From NCBI GenBank assembly GCA_032622095.1, contig CP136069.1, positions 17,747,326 through 17,811,325 on the forward strand: a stretch of 64,000 nucleotides of DNA. Direction: 5' to 3'. The DNA is from Siphonodentalium dalli. Lineage: Eukaryota > Mollusca > Scaphopoda > Gadilida > Siphonodentaliidae. The position numbers and the translations under genes were made by a program. Each line of letters starts with the position of its first letter. Position 1 is the stretch's first letter. This document shows positions 46,090-56,955 of the stretch, one piece after another. The notes under the pieces are model-generated. The model worked only from the letters and a program-made list of their open reading frames with translations. It made no database searches and had not been told where the DNA came from.

Positions 46090-47246
46090 TATCTAGCAAG
46101 TGTTATCATCAAACGTATACTTCATATCGTAAAAGTAGGATTCTACGTCAGGTTTGAACTGGTCTAGGCTTCCAGCTGAAGTGATAAATTGTGGGAGAGA
46201 GTTCCAGTCTTGCATAACACGGTTTGTGAAGACATACTCCTGATGTCCTTTCGAACTGATGGAATCTAGATATTTTGGTCTGGAAAAAAACATGCTTGGC
46301 TTGGCTCAACGTTATAGCGTCCATTTAGAATGTTATATACCTCTACGAGGTCACCCCTGAATCTCTAGAATTTTAAAGACATCAGGTTAATTCATATTAA
46401 TAGTTCTTTGTATAACTCTTGTCTTAAATGTGGAAATAACTGTGTGGCCTGAGTTCTTTCAAGCGTTATACTTTGGTACTTCAGATTGTGTTGCAGTATT
46501 CGACAATAGACCGGACCATGCTGTTATATAGGGCTCTGAATGTCGGGATGTCTAAGTTTGTGAAGGTTCTGTTATTATATCGAGCAATTGGTTTGCTTTG
46601 TTGACCACTGCATTTATCTTCACATCAAGTTTGAGCTTATCGTCGATTAAAACGCGCACATCTCGTACTGATGAACTCACTAAAATATGAGGTTTGTCTG
46701 GCGTGTCGTCCATGCAGTAGAGGTTTACCGGATTGATGTTTGTCTGGCGTGTCATCCATGTAGTAGCGGTTTACCGGATTTATGTTTGTCTGGCGTGTCG
46801 TCCATGTGGCAGCGGTTTACCGTATTGTTGCGACCGATGTGTATTACGTGTATTTTTGCTGAGTTGAACTATAACTGCCAGTCCAAGGAACATTTGCACA
46901 CAACTTTAATATCTTGGATGTCATCACATAATTATGTGGTTGCCTATTAGTTACGTATCATCATCGACGTTATCTGGGAGGTCGTTGATGTGCAGGATAA
47001 ACATGGTTGGGCCCATGAAGCCTCCTTGAGGCATGCCACGTGTCACATCGTTCCACCCTGAAAGATGCTCATTTATGTTGACGCGTTGATCCCTGTCAGA
47101 GAGAAAACCTCTTACCCAATCGCATATATTTCGCCGAATCCATATGATTTTATGTTTAACATAATCCTTTGATGTGGAAGACTGTCAACGTCTTTCTTGA
47201 AATCAAGGTAGATGCATCAGCAGGCTCGTTTTCATCCGACTTGGAG
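46090..47246 (-). pseudogene. Degenerate LINE reverse transcriptase remnant
   Basis: On the minus strand, pieces appear in the proper order: TRGMPQGGFMGPTMFILHIN (about 47045-46985), then a stretch with DDKLKLDVKINAVVNKANQL (46755-46552), then VMQDWNSLPQFITSAGSLDQ (46293-46093), as in the palm, thumb and C-terminus of non-LTR polymerases. Stops and frameshifts separate them. A 46-bp unit is tandemly tripled inside (46692-46826). The intact LINE at 47247 begins directly at its end, so that LINE seems to have inserted into this older copy. Confidence 0.7.
46692..46826. repeat. 46-bp tandem repeat, 3 copies
   Basis: GTTTGTCTGGCGTGTCGTCC then CATG and GCGGTTTACCGGATT, three times, inside the LINE remnant. 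Confidence 0.9.
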
Positions 47247-47600
47247 GATAGGATAGGATAGGATATTTTATTTAAATATACACATATTAATGCATAATAC
47301 ATTTGACAAATATTATGTTGTATATTCGAGGGGTGGCATAGTCAGGCTAGACTGTCTTACTGCCACCCCCTTAAAAATGAAAAGATGTTATGATAGGCGG
47401 TCATGATTTCTTGTACAATGCACGGCTATATAATTATGTATCACAAAATGGTTGTATTATATACATGGAGGGTATACGTCTAGATAAATTGTTTATTGGT
47501 TACTCGATGGTTTGTCTCTTTCTTGTCAGTGGGTTGTTCCTTGAAAGTCGAGTAGGAATGTACTGAGTGAGGTTGAGGATTGCGGTATAGGGGAAGTCAC

Positions 47601-47804
47601 TTATTGAGGAGCTACTACACAGTCGGGACATCTTTGATTGTTGCATTTAATTGTTGCAGCATATTTTTTAATGCAATCGGCATGTAAACGTCGTTTAAAT
47701 GTGTGTCTGGATTGGTATGATGTAAATTCGTTATCTAAGTTGTTCCATATGGTTGGAAAGGAATGAAATGGTAGTTGTTGGGACCAAGATGTTCTTGGTT
47801 TTTT
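47601..47804 (-). pseudogene. Read-on C-terminal part of LINE ORF2 after the in-frame stop
   Basis: The 67 codons after the TAA remain in frame and read like a LINE C-terminus, including PTIWNNL and a cysteine-rich end (CNNQRCPDC). This supports a single recent nonsense change rather than a natural end. Confidence 0.7.
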
Positions 47805-50738
47805 TTAAAATAGTGGGTGCTTTTGCCGGGTGGCTGGTCCTGTTTTCCGTTTGGAAAATATGTCGGTAAATGATTCTATTAAACGCATATGATACCAATC
47901 ATGCATGAAAACTGCCGCTTGTACTTTGTGGATGTCGTAGATTTTGAGTATATTTTCTTTTTTAAAGAGAGGTTCTGTGTGGCTTCTATATTTCTTATTA
48001 CATATAACTCGTATTGCGCGTTTTTGAAGCATGAAAATTTTTTTGACCGCAGGGACATGTCCCCATATTTGAACAGCGTAGACTAAATGGCTTTGTATTA
48101 GAGCATAATATAATGTTTTAAGTGCGCTACCAGGAAAGAAGTGTTTAACTTTATTGATGTGGTATATGGCATTCACCATTTTTGAACAAACAAAGGACAC
48201 GTGTTTTTTGAAAGTCAGGTTTTCATCTATATGGATTCCTAGGAATTTTGTGGAGGATTCGTGCTCAAGATTTCCTATCTTGTTTAGTTCCGTATTATTT
48301 AAGTAAACCTTTATAAAGTTCCATTTGTCATCATTGTTCTCTGGGTGTATCAGCATATAATTGCTTTTGTTAGTATTGATCACTAACTTATTGCTACAGC
48401 ACCAAGCAAATATGTTGCGTAACTCATTATTCACATAACTTTCTACAAGGATGCCATTTTTTCCACCAGTTACTAGAGTCGTATCGTCCGCGTATGATAA
48501 GATATCCATTGTTGTCGAATTTGACATATCGTTAACGTAAATTAAGAAAATTATCGGTCCCAGAATCGATCCCTGGGGCACTCCACACGTCACTTCCGTC
48601 AATTTAGATTTGATACCATTGAGTTCAACATATTGCCTTCTATTTTTCAGGTAGCTCTGAAACCATGAGTATGCTGTGCCTCGTATACCATAGTGATCTA
48701 GTTTATGAAGTAAAATATCGTGATTTATCGTGTCAAATGCTTTTGAGAGGTCGAGAAATAGAGCTAAAGTGGAATCTCTTGTCATTTTGTCATTATTTGA
48801 GACAACTTGATCGAGGAGGTGTAATACAGGATGGAAGGTTGAATGATTAGGGCGGAAGCCGTATTGGTGTTTATAAAGTATGTTTTGTTCATTTAAGAAG
48901 TCTAGTAATCGTTTATGCATTATTTTTTCGAGAAGTTTAGAGATAGCTGGAAGAATGCTGATAGGTCTGTAGTTGGAAATTTCATGAGTGGTATTATTTT
49001 TTGGGATCGGAACTACTTTAGAAATTTTCATTTTGTCAGGGACTATTCCATGCTCTAAGGACAAGTTAAAAATATGCAATAATGCTGGGGCTATTTCCTC
49101 AATTGTTTCCTTGATAAGTTTAGTTGATATACCATTGAAATCCCTTGATACTTTCCCTGTCATAGAGAAACATGTGAGGATGATTTCCTGCATAGAGGTC
49201 GGAATTATTTTGAAATTGATGTCGTCTGGTCTGCGGTTATGGAGAAAATCTGTAAAATGAGAGTCATTTTCATGTTCATTGAGTTGGCTAGTTTCCCGCC
49301 CAATTTTTGAGAAAAAGTCATTGAACTTTTCCGATATGAGTTTGGAATTTTCAAGTTCTATTCCGTTTTCGGTAAATGTCTTGGGGTTATTATTTGTGTT
49401 TCCATTCATCTTCAATGCACCCTTAAGTATTTCCCATGTTTTCTTTAAGTTATTTTTATTTACTTCTAGAATATTTGTATAGTATATATTTTTACTCTTT
49501 CTGATTAGTTTATTATATAAGGTACGATAACTCAAATATTTATTTACGTTCGTTTCCGTGGGTTTATTTAATTTGCGTAGATATAGCTGGTTCTTAACAA
49601 TACTTGACTTAATCAATCCGGATGTCATCCAAGGATTGCGTTTTATGAATTTTTTGGGTATATGTCGGCTTTTGATAGGGAAAGCTAGTTCATATGCATT
49701 CATATAGATATCTAAGAAGATTTCATATGCTTGGTCGACACTTCTACAAGATGTGACGGAGTCAAAGGTACACGATTTTAATAGATTTTTGAATATAATT
49801 ATGTTATCAGGACTAAAACTTCTTTGATTAGTGGTTGCTTCGTTATTATTGGTGCTGTTTTGTCTATTTTGGTTAGATTCTGAATAAAATATGCCGAAGT
49901 GATCGGAAACATCGCATGTGATTATGCCAGATTTACAGTCGCCTTGTAGGTTATTGGTATATATATTATCGATGAGAGTTGCTGAATGATCAGTCATTCG
50001 GGTAGGTTTAGTAATCCTTGGCACGAATCCTCTTGTGAAAATGTTATTTATGAAATCATTCGTTTTTGTATGCGAGTTGAAATTGAGTAGGTCAATATTA
50101 AAGTCTCCTGATATATATGATTTGTGGTTACTAATTTTTTCTAAAATATCGTCGAATTTTTTCAAAAATTGATCAATGTTGGCCTTTGGTGCGGTATTTG
50201 GTCTGTAAACGCAGCCGATTATCCGAGAGTCATTTTTCCCTGGGTTAATTTCCACGAATATTGTTTCTATTACGTGTGGAATAAATTCACTAAGGTCGGG
50301 TCGATTTTTATAGTCAATGGAATCTTTTATGTAAAGGCATACACCACCTCTGCCATCATCGTCGTCAGCTCTGCACTTGAATTCCATAGGGTGATATCCC
50401 GGTATCTGAAAGTGCGATGCTTGTCTTATTTTAAATGTCTCAGTTAAAGCAATAACGTCGAATGAATTATTATTCGACTTTAAATCGCATAGGAGATTAC
50501 ACAAAGAATCGAAATTTGCATTGATGCTTCGACAGTTGAGGCTGAATATTGAAAATTTTGTTTTTTTATTTGGTTGATCTATAGTGTCTGATGGTGAAAT
50601 GTATCCACATTCATTGCAGGTATTAATAGCAGAATTTAAACCATCGTCATTTTCCTGTTCCGCTTCGTTCCATTTCATTGTAAAGTTATATTCATCAGAA
50701 TCCTGAACCTCACTCAAATTTACGTTAGGTGTAGCCAT
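47805..50738 (-). CDS. LINE ORF2: endonuclease and reverse transcriptase
   Basis: The 977-residue frame has an N-terminal apurinic-type endonuclease (residues about 62-287: LNCRS with N68, LTETF with E100, SGDFNID with D212, SDH at 278-280) and a reverse transcriptase (about 570-850: NYRPISILP, FLDLSKAFDTINHD with D663, GVPQGSILGP, YADD at 749-752). It makes a DNA copy of its RNA at a nicked target. The YADD box and layout suit the CR1/Jockey-like groups. The frame stops with TAA at 47805, yet the same frame stays open for 67 more codons to a stop at 47601 and contains the usual late motif SFPTIWNNLD. So the last part has been cut off by one nonsense codon. Confidence 0.9.
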   Translation of the reverse strand: MATPNVNLSEVQDSDEYNFTMKWNEAEQENDDGLNSAINTCNECGYISPSDTIDQPNKKTKFSIFSLNCRSINANFDSLCNLLCDLKSNNNSFDVIALTETFKIRQASHFQIPGYHPMEFKCRADDDDGRGGVCLYIKDSIDYKNRPDLSEFIPHVIETIFVEINPGKNDSRIIGCVYRPNTAPKANIDQFLKKFDDILEKISNHKSYISGDFNIDLLNFNSHTKTNDFINNIFTRGFVPRITKPTRMTDHSATLIDNIYTNNLQGDCKSGIITCDVSDHFGIFYSESNQNRQNSTNNNEATTNQRSFSPDNIIIFKNLLKSCTFDSVTSCRSVDQAYEIFLDIYMNAYELAFPIKSRHIPKKFIKRNPWMTSGLIKSSIVKNQLYLRKLNKPTETNVNKYLSYRTLYNKLIRKSKNIYYTNILEVNKNNLKKTWEILKGALKMNGNTNNNPKTFTENGIELENSKLISEKFNDFFSKIGRETSQLNEHENDSHFTDFLHNRRPDDINFKIIPTSMQEIILTCFSMTGKVSRDFNGISTKLIKETIEEIAPALLHIFNLSLEHGIVPDKMKISKVVPIPKNNTTHEISNYRPISILPAISKLLEKIMHKRLLDFLNEQNILYKHQYGFRPNHSTFHPVLHLLDQVVSNNDKMTRDSTLALFLDLSKAFDTINHDILLHKLDHYGIRGTAYSWFQSYLKNRRQYVELNGIKSKLTEVTCGVPQGSILGPIIFLIYVNDMSNSTTMDILSYADDTTLVTGGKNGILVESYVNNELRNIFAWCCSNKLVINTNKSNYMLIHPENNDDKWNFIKVYLNNTELNKIGNLEHESSTKFLGIHIDENLTFKKHVSFVCSKMVNAIYHINKVKHFFPGSALKTLYYALIQSHLVYAVQIWGHVPAVKKIFMLQKRAIRVICNKKYRSHTEPLFKKENILKIYDIHKVQAAVFMHDWYHMRLIESFTDIFSKRKTGPATRQKHPLF

Positions 50739-50760
50739 GAGTTCCTATACTGGAATGAAT

Positions 50761-51999
50761 GAAATGTATGCCCTCCGCTTCAGAATGAATTAAAGATGTA
50801 AGCATGAATATGTATAGTCCGTGCATTGTTACTAGAGCTAACCGTAATATGAAGTACATATTATTTTAATTTTTTTTTGTATTCGGCGGGTATGTGTTTC
50901 TGGTAAGTCCTCGAATGCGTGTCAATCGACGGTCAATGAACATTTCAAATTCCGCTTGTTATTTTCTCATGAAATTATTGCCAAAAATCGCATATCTGTG
51001 ATTTGACGTGTAGGCTATCTAATTGACCCACAACGAGGACTTACGTCATAGTTGAAATAGATAACTCCATAATATATATGTAGGTATATATAGACCTATG
51101 TGGCTAAATGTATGAGTGTATGCCAATAGTATGTTGAAAATACATGAACAAGAACCTATAATTAATAAAACTTTGAAGAATCATAAATGATTGCATATAC
51201 GTGTATAAATGGTACACCGACTTCTGGTTGTATTTGACAAAGTATAATTTGTTTTTAAAAGAAATCTACTGGACACAAAGTCCCAAACACAAGGCCTCAT
51301 CGAGCCTACAAATCGGTATCCCTATAAAGAAGGCTTTATATGGATACCGATCTATAATTCCGACAAAACCCTACCTCCGGGACCTATGTCCAGTAACTGT
51401 GTCTAAATTTATGAATTAATTCATCTTGATGAAGTTGACTTTATTGCGATCGGAATGTTTCGGACCTGACTGTACTGTCACAACATGACCTAATTTAATA
51501 ATAATAGATGTCAAGGTCAGTTTGATGACATGGATTCGTGAAATATCGGAGTCGTCTCGTGTGCAAGAAACTTGAAAACATCACATTTAAGCTATTCCTG
51601 ATTCTTATAAAAGTTATTCGGATTTTACATACATTCAAACGGTTTGTGGAAATGTCAGGCAATTGTTGCACAACAGTTTTATGGTGTCTTCGATACTATT
51701 TGAATGGATTCGACTAAACACGTGGTGGCTCCAGTGCAGACGATTAACCCATAGACACAGTATGCTGTAGGCGAGCAAACATCATTCCCGAAGGCGGTGA
51801 ATGGATTTGGTCATGTCTCTTTTGGATCAAATGCAATGAATATGTAGGCGACCATTATGTGAATGTAAGTATTAATAATTAATACTAAATATATCTGTAT
51901 AGCCTGTCAGAAGTTGTGTATGTTTACACACCTGTGTACATGAATGCATATCTTCTGCTTTGACATTTTGTCATATTAAAATCAAATACTGTGTACAAA
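50761..51999. other. Intron 6 DNA between the LINE and the satellite
   Basis: No recognised gene. It may include 5' sequence of the LINE. A short frame at 51201-51419 is unlike any family I know. Confidence 0.4.
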
Positions 52000-54700
52000 A
52001 ATACAACAAAGTCATGAGTAAAGATAAGTAGGCCTATACTAATACTGGTATCATAATTCCAGTAAATACAGGGGTGTATGCATGTACATGTATTGTACGC
52101 CTGTATGTAATCATGGATATATGTTGATCATTTTGTACATTAGGGTTAAACATGGGCATGCCATTTATGAAAATTGTGTCCATGTTAAAGGAGCAGTATA
52201 AAAAAAATAAGTAAGTTTGGCATAGTGGGTTAATTGTTATTCCAGTAAACACATGCACCAATTTTGGTAACCCATCATGGGATTTATAATTGTATGCATG
52301 TATGTGTTGATCAAATCACATGTTTAAGGGTAATTACTAGAAAGGTGACAAAATTGTACCCTTCATGCAACAGTTTTCTATAATCTAAGCAATGTGTTCA
52401 GTTCTGGTATTTCTAAAAGTAATTGGTGACCCATCATGGGATTTTTATACATGTATGCATATGTTAATTTATTCATACATCCAAAGTTAAATCATACACC
52501 CAAAGTTGAATCATACATCCAAGGTTAAATCGGCACATGCCATTTATGAGACATTTGCATAAATAGAGCACCATCCTAATAAAGAATCTGTAAATAAAAA
52601 ACATTTGGTGAAACATCATATGATATGTATACATGTACATTTGTGTATCCCTAATTAGATATAATAATTTGTATATACATCTAGTTCTAGTATTAAAGGC
52701 GGCATAATTATGCCATTTTGGATTTTTTTGACAATTCATGAGACATTTCATCTATTATATAAATCATGGGATTTGTAGACTTAAATGTATATGCCAATTG
52801 ATTCCTATATTTATTGTTACTGATGTGACACATCTCATTATATGTGTCACCAAAAAAAAATAAAAATTTTTTTGTTTTTTTTGGTGACACACCATGGGGT
52901 ATGTGTATGTACATTTGTTCATGTCAAATAATTGTTACATTCATGTTCTAGGAATAACACAATTCATGAGACATGTTCTAGGTTTAACACAGGTCATGCG
53001 GCATTATGTCTAAACACAAGTCATTATTAAATAAAAAACTTTGGTACATGTATCAGTATCAATTCATTCGTACATTCCAAGTTAAGTGGCACATCTCATA
53101 TTGTAGGGCATTTTTCTATAGTAAAGCACCATCCAGGCTAAGTCTGGTATACTATACAGTCTGTGTACTATTCGAGTAATGTGTAAGATTTTGTGACCCA
53201 TCATGGGATTTGTATACATGTATTTGACATATTTGTCGATTCATTTGTGCATATATGTTTCGGGCATTTTAATTAAAGAACACATGTATTTTAAAGCATC
53301 CCATAGTTCTGCATAAGTTTTAAATGTACTCAATCCGAACAGAGGGTCCTCATCCCAACAGATTCCAACAACAACAACAACCCGATCAGAGGGTCCTATA
53401 TTACTATCTCTTTGGCTCCGGGGGCAAAAAGCATCCGACCCGAGTCGAGGAACCCATCAAACAAAGCTCAGAGCTATTAGATATTGATTTCTGAAATTTG
53501 TTATTTGCTCGAGATGAGTACTAATAATTGCCGTCAATTTTGTAACCTGCTCGAGATGTGTACGACAAAACACAGTTCAAACAGACAAGGATGGATAACT
53601 CTAAAATCAAGTGGTAATAATAAAGCAATTTTGACTGTGTTCTGGGCCAGAAATTATTCCCGATAATGAAAAATAATAGATTTCCAAAATTGACATCCAA
53701 CAAATCCGAGCCCTGATGAGTACCTCCTCGACCCGAATCAAACACTTCTGACCCCCCGAAGCCATCGAAATAGTAATTGAAAGGAGTTTTATCGGATTGA
53801 GTACCTTTAAGTATTCTGGATCTAATCCAGGTTTTAATTGACACATGGCATCGATAAACTTTTTTCTATTTTAATGTGAAATATGAAATGTTTAGAATTA
53901 TGCTCTGTGTGTGATTACAGTATTGAATACATGCAACTTTTTTCATCATTTGTTCTTGCAGCCGGCTTTAAAGCAGCACATGACATTCTGGAGACAATTT
54001 TATATTAACACGCACAATCTTAAGAAATGTGTGGCATGGTGCGCTTTGTGAGATTTCAGTAATTAAAACATGTTTTGAATTAGAGCTATATGTGATAGGG
54101 CTAAAGCGGTATATGACATCCATAAGATAATTTTATATATAAAAAAAAAAAAAAAGTAACACAATTTATTGTGAAACGTCTGGCATGATGCGCTTTGTAG
54201 AATTCCAATAATGCATATGTATTGATTCATTTAGGCATAAAAAATTAAGGTGGAACGTGACAATTTTATATAATATGATAATAACACGCCTTCTTTACTT
54301 AAGAAACATCTTGCATGTTGCACTTTGTAAGATTCGAATATGATATCCATGAGACAATTTTATATAATACAAAAATGTGTCGAGTATTATTTGTATACAA
54401 TCAGTTATTTTTTATCATTCATTCTTATAGGCAGGGTTAAAGTGGCACATGTCATTCAGGAGAGAATTTTATATAATAACGCGCTGTCTCAAGCAATGTC
54501 TGACATGATTCGCTTTGTAGGATTCCAATAGTACATATGTGTTGGTTAATTTGTGCATCCAGGTTTAAAGCGACATGTTCCATTCATGAAATTTTTTGTG
54601 TTTCAGCGCAAATTTTCAAATGGTACATCCGGGTTAAAGTGGCACATCCCATCTATGTTTTATGTAATTATGTATCTAATGCATACAGCATGGGTCTTCA
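52000..54700. repeat. Degenerate long-unit tandem repeat
   Basis: Two phrases recur at irregular spacing of roughly 100-170 bp or its multiples: ACCCATCATGGGATTTGTAT...ACATGTATG (52270, 52430, 52760, 53190) and TTAAAG(C/T)GGCACATG(A/T)CATTC...GAGACAATTTTATATAA...CGCTTTGTAGGATTCCAATA (53960, 54100, 54330, 54440, 54570). The pattern suggests an old satellite or a decayed repeated element. It is interrupted by the element at 53327-53806. Confidence 0.55.
53327..53806. mobile_element. MITE-like element with GTACTCAATCCGA ends
   Basis: GTACTCAATCCGA at the left and TCGGATTGAGTAC at the right are perfect inverted complements. Inside, TTACTATCTCTTTGGCTCCG near the left pairs with CGAAGCCATCGAAATAGTAA near the right. 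A partial relative is at 4290-4430. Confidence 0.7.
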
Positions 54701-55196
54701 TATTAGTAAAATTATTTCTAATACTGAAGTAGAGTATCTTATTCACAATTTTGAAATTGCCATAAACAATTATAATTAATGCTGTCAACTTCCGACTCAA
54801 CTATAGTATAAAGTTATCAGAATCGATTAATTGCCAAAAGCAATTATAATTACTACTGCTGTCAAATATAGTGTAACTTTAGTTGCCCAAGGACTGTTAT
54901 ATATTAATATTTTATTCATCGTAATTTGGTATCGAGACTGACGGTCAACATTTGTCGACTATTTACCGCATGGGGCACTTGTATATGTTCAGCGAAGAGT
55001 GCACACATATCTGAAATTGAAGTTTGCATTGAGTCAAACTTGCATTTCATATAGGTTTATGCATTATTATATACAATAGAACATATATTCAGCATATTTC
55101 AAGCATATTAAGTGGTACATATATTCAGAAGTATTTAACATTTCACATGGTAGATCAAAACATCATGTGTACATGTATATGGAACACTACATGTAC
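54701..55196. other. AT-rich sequence downstream of LINE ORF1
   Basis: Nothing recognised. Confidence 0.4.
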
Positions 55197-56135
55197 TTAT
55201 ATGTCAGATAATTTGTTTATCTGCTTAATTTTCCTGGTTTTGTCTGTATATTTGATGTAGATCTTGCCACCAACAGACCAGGCATCATCAACGATAGCTA
55301 ATTCTTTGGCATTCTTAAGCAGAGAACTGTTCACATCGGTCAGATCTTCCTTTATGACTAGTTTCTGACCTTTTAATGTTTTGCGTTCCGCAATCACAGA
55401 GTTTTTTGTCCTTCTAGAAATAAAGTTACATATGACACTTCTTGGATATTTCTGATCCGATCTATATTTGCCAAAGCGATGGGCAATACTTATGTCTTCC
55501 TGTCTGATGTTTTTCAAATTAAGTTTATACTGGATGATTTCAATGACCTTTTTCTCACATGCATCTACTGATTCACCACTGTCGTCCTCAATTCCAAAGA
55601 TCCGTATTGTGTTTTTCCTCGTTTGTTGCTCAAGTCGGTTATTCTTTTCCTTCAGTGCATCTATTTCGGCTTTCATACCTTCAATATCAGTGTCGCGCTC
55701 TTCGATTTGTTCAGCCATTTCTTTCATTTCACCATCCATCCTGTCCATTCGCTGTTCAACATCAAACATTTTCCCAACACACTCATCTTTCACATTGTCC
55801 AACTTTTTGTCAAATTCAGACTTCATTTGTGAGATTATGGTGTTCATGTTTTCAGTTTTCACTAAGGGTTCTAGGCTTTTGTCTAGGTCAGTTTTCGTAA
55901 CCATGTTATCAAGTTTGGCATTGATTTCTGACAAAGCCTTTGCTAAATTAGTCTCTGGTGTCGTATCAAAGGATATTTTCTGTTGCATTCCCTGCCCAAT
56001 TTTGGATGTTTTCTGTTTCTTTGGAGGTACAGCATTGGGTTTTGGTTTAGTCGATTTACTAGGGTCAGGGTTCATACTGTCGTCCCCACTTGCACTGGAT
56101 GTGGAGCTTGCTGGGGGTCGTTTCTCAGCTGGCAT
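55197..56135 (-). CDS. LINE ORF1 protein (coiled coil + RRM-like)
   Basis: The first ATG at 56135 gives 312 residues; the frame is open to 56228 but only from a GTG. A serine/proline-rich start (1-60) is followed by a long coiled coil (about 65-175, heptad-like E/K/L pattern), an RRM-like fold (about 176-250, NTIRIFGIED and RSVICNFI) and a C-terminal domain (about 255-312, LVIKEDLTDVN, GGKIYIKY). This is the plan of L1-type ORF1 proteins, which coat the element RNA as trimers. The polymerase frame on the same strand begins 4.4 kb further on, far more than usual, so this may be the ORF1 of that LINE split by inserted satellite, or a separate copy. The frame is intact. Confidence 0.8.
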   Translation of the reverse strand: MPAEKRPPASSTSSASGDDSMNPDPSKSTKPKPNAVPPKKQKTSKIGQGMQQKISFDTTPETNLAKALSEINAKLDNMVTKTDLDKSLEPLVKTENMNTIISQMKSEFDKKLDNVKDECVGKMFDVEQRMDRMDGEMKEMAEQIEERDTDIEGMKAEIDALKEKNNRLEQQTRKNTIRIFGIEDDSGESVDACEKKVIEIIQYKLNLKNIRQEDISIAHRFGKYRSDQKYPRSVICNFISRRTKNSVIAERKTLKGQKLVIKEDLTDVNSSLLKNAKELAIVDDAWSVGGKIYIKYTDKTRKIKQINKLSDI

Positions 56136-56639
56136 GGTGAACCGTATACAGCTGGTATACGAGGTATCACGAAAATAGGAGAGATCGATATTTATATCGT
56201 TATTTCTCCTGGTCGGGTTCAAACTCACTTTTGGAACTTAGCTTGTCTGTGGGTGCCAAACTCTGCTTACGTGTGGTATTTAGTTTCAGTCGATCGGTCG
56301 AGTATAACAGATAGTTTAGAGAAAAAAATTATGCCCGCCAAATATCGTGTTGTTGTTACGCCGCCATGTTTAATTGGTGATAGCAGACATACATTCTATG
56401 AGCTGGGTCTTACAACATCGGCCATTCCTAAATCCGCGCTGACATATTATTATCTTCTGTGTGTGAAACAATAGCGTCACGAAGGAATGATTCTAAAAGT
56501 AAGGCTTATAGGTCGGTAATTTCCCCGGTTAGTCTTAAGGGTCAGCTGCACGTTTGGCCAAAAATTCCCGGTATTTCTAAATAGATTTTCTCAAAATCTG
56601 TCAGTATTTTATTTGTGACATTTGGTACAAGCGATTATT
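56136..56639. other. Sequence upstream of LINE ORF1
   Basis: Probably the 5' part of the LINE on the minus strand. No gene was recognised on the plus strand. Confidence 0.35.
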
Positions 56640-56955
56640 GTAGTACAATATTTAAGAACCATCGAACAATTGTTTATTATAATCTCATTTAATTCAATTT
56701 GACGGCAAGTAAACTATTTAAAATTTCACCGTTTCCAGGTACCAATAACCTCTGTAAATTAGATTTTTTTCAAAAGTGCAGTTCTTATATCCATGATATC
56801 ATAGCTGAAGATCATGAGAGGAGACTTAATATTTCTTTGCTCATAAAATGTTATGATTATTTTTACTTAGGAAGACAACTACCCACAAATAATTTTCTAT
56901 ATTTGAGGATTGTCATGTCATTCATGTTGTTCAATGAAAAATTGGGCTGAGATGA
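56640..56955 (+). pseudogene. Probable LINE 3' fragment
   Basis: The frame ending at 56950 contains RRLNISLLIKCYDYFYLGRQ and then a LYLRIVMSFMLFNEK tail, the pattern seen after the zinc knuckle in several LINE polymerases. It resembles the tails at 5480 and 45531. The assignment is weak because the knuckle itself is absent. Confidence 0.4.

Larger units (their letters stand above)
47247..50760 (-). mobile_element. Nearly intact non-LTR retrotransposon (APE-RT type)
   Basis: A minus-strand element with a long polymerase frame (47805-50738), a 3' region with AATAAA, and a 3' end made of tandem ATCCT units (about 47247-47270). Short tandem 3' ends are typical of the CR1/L2/Rex group. The 5' limit is uncertain. 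It lies antisense in intron 6 of the lectin gene. Confidence 0.8.

Noticed and set aside
55468-56178. 236-codon plus-strand frame rich in S and F
   Set aside because: It is the antisense shadow of the LINE ORF1.
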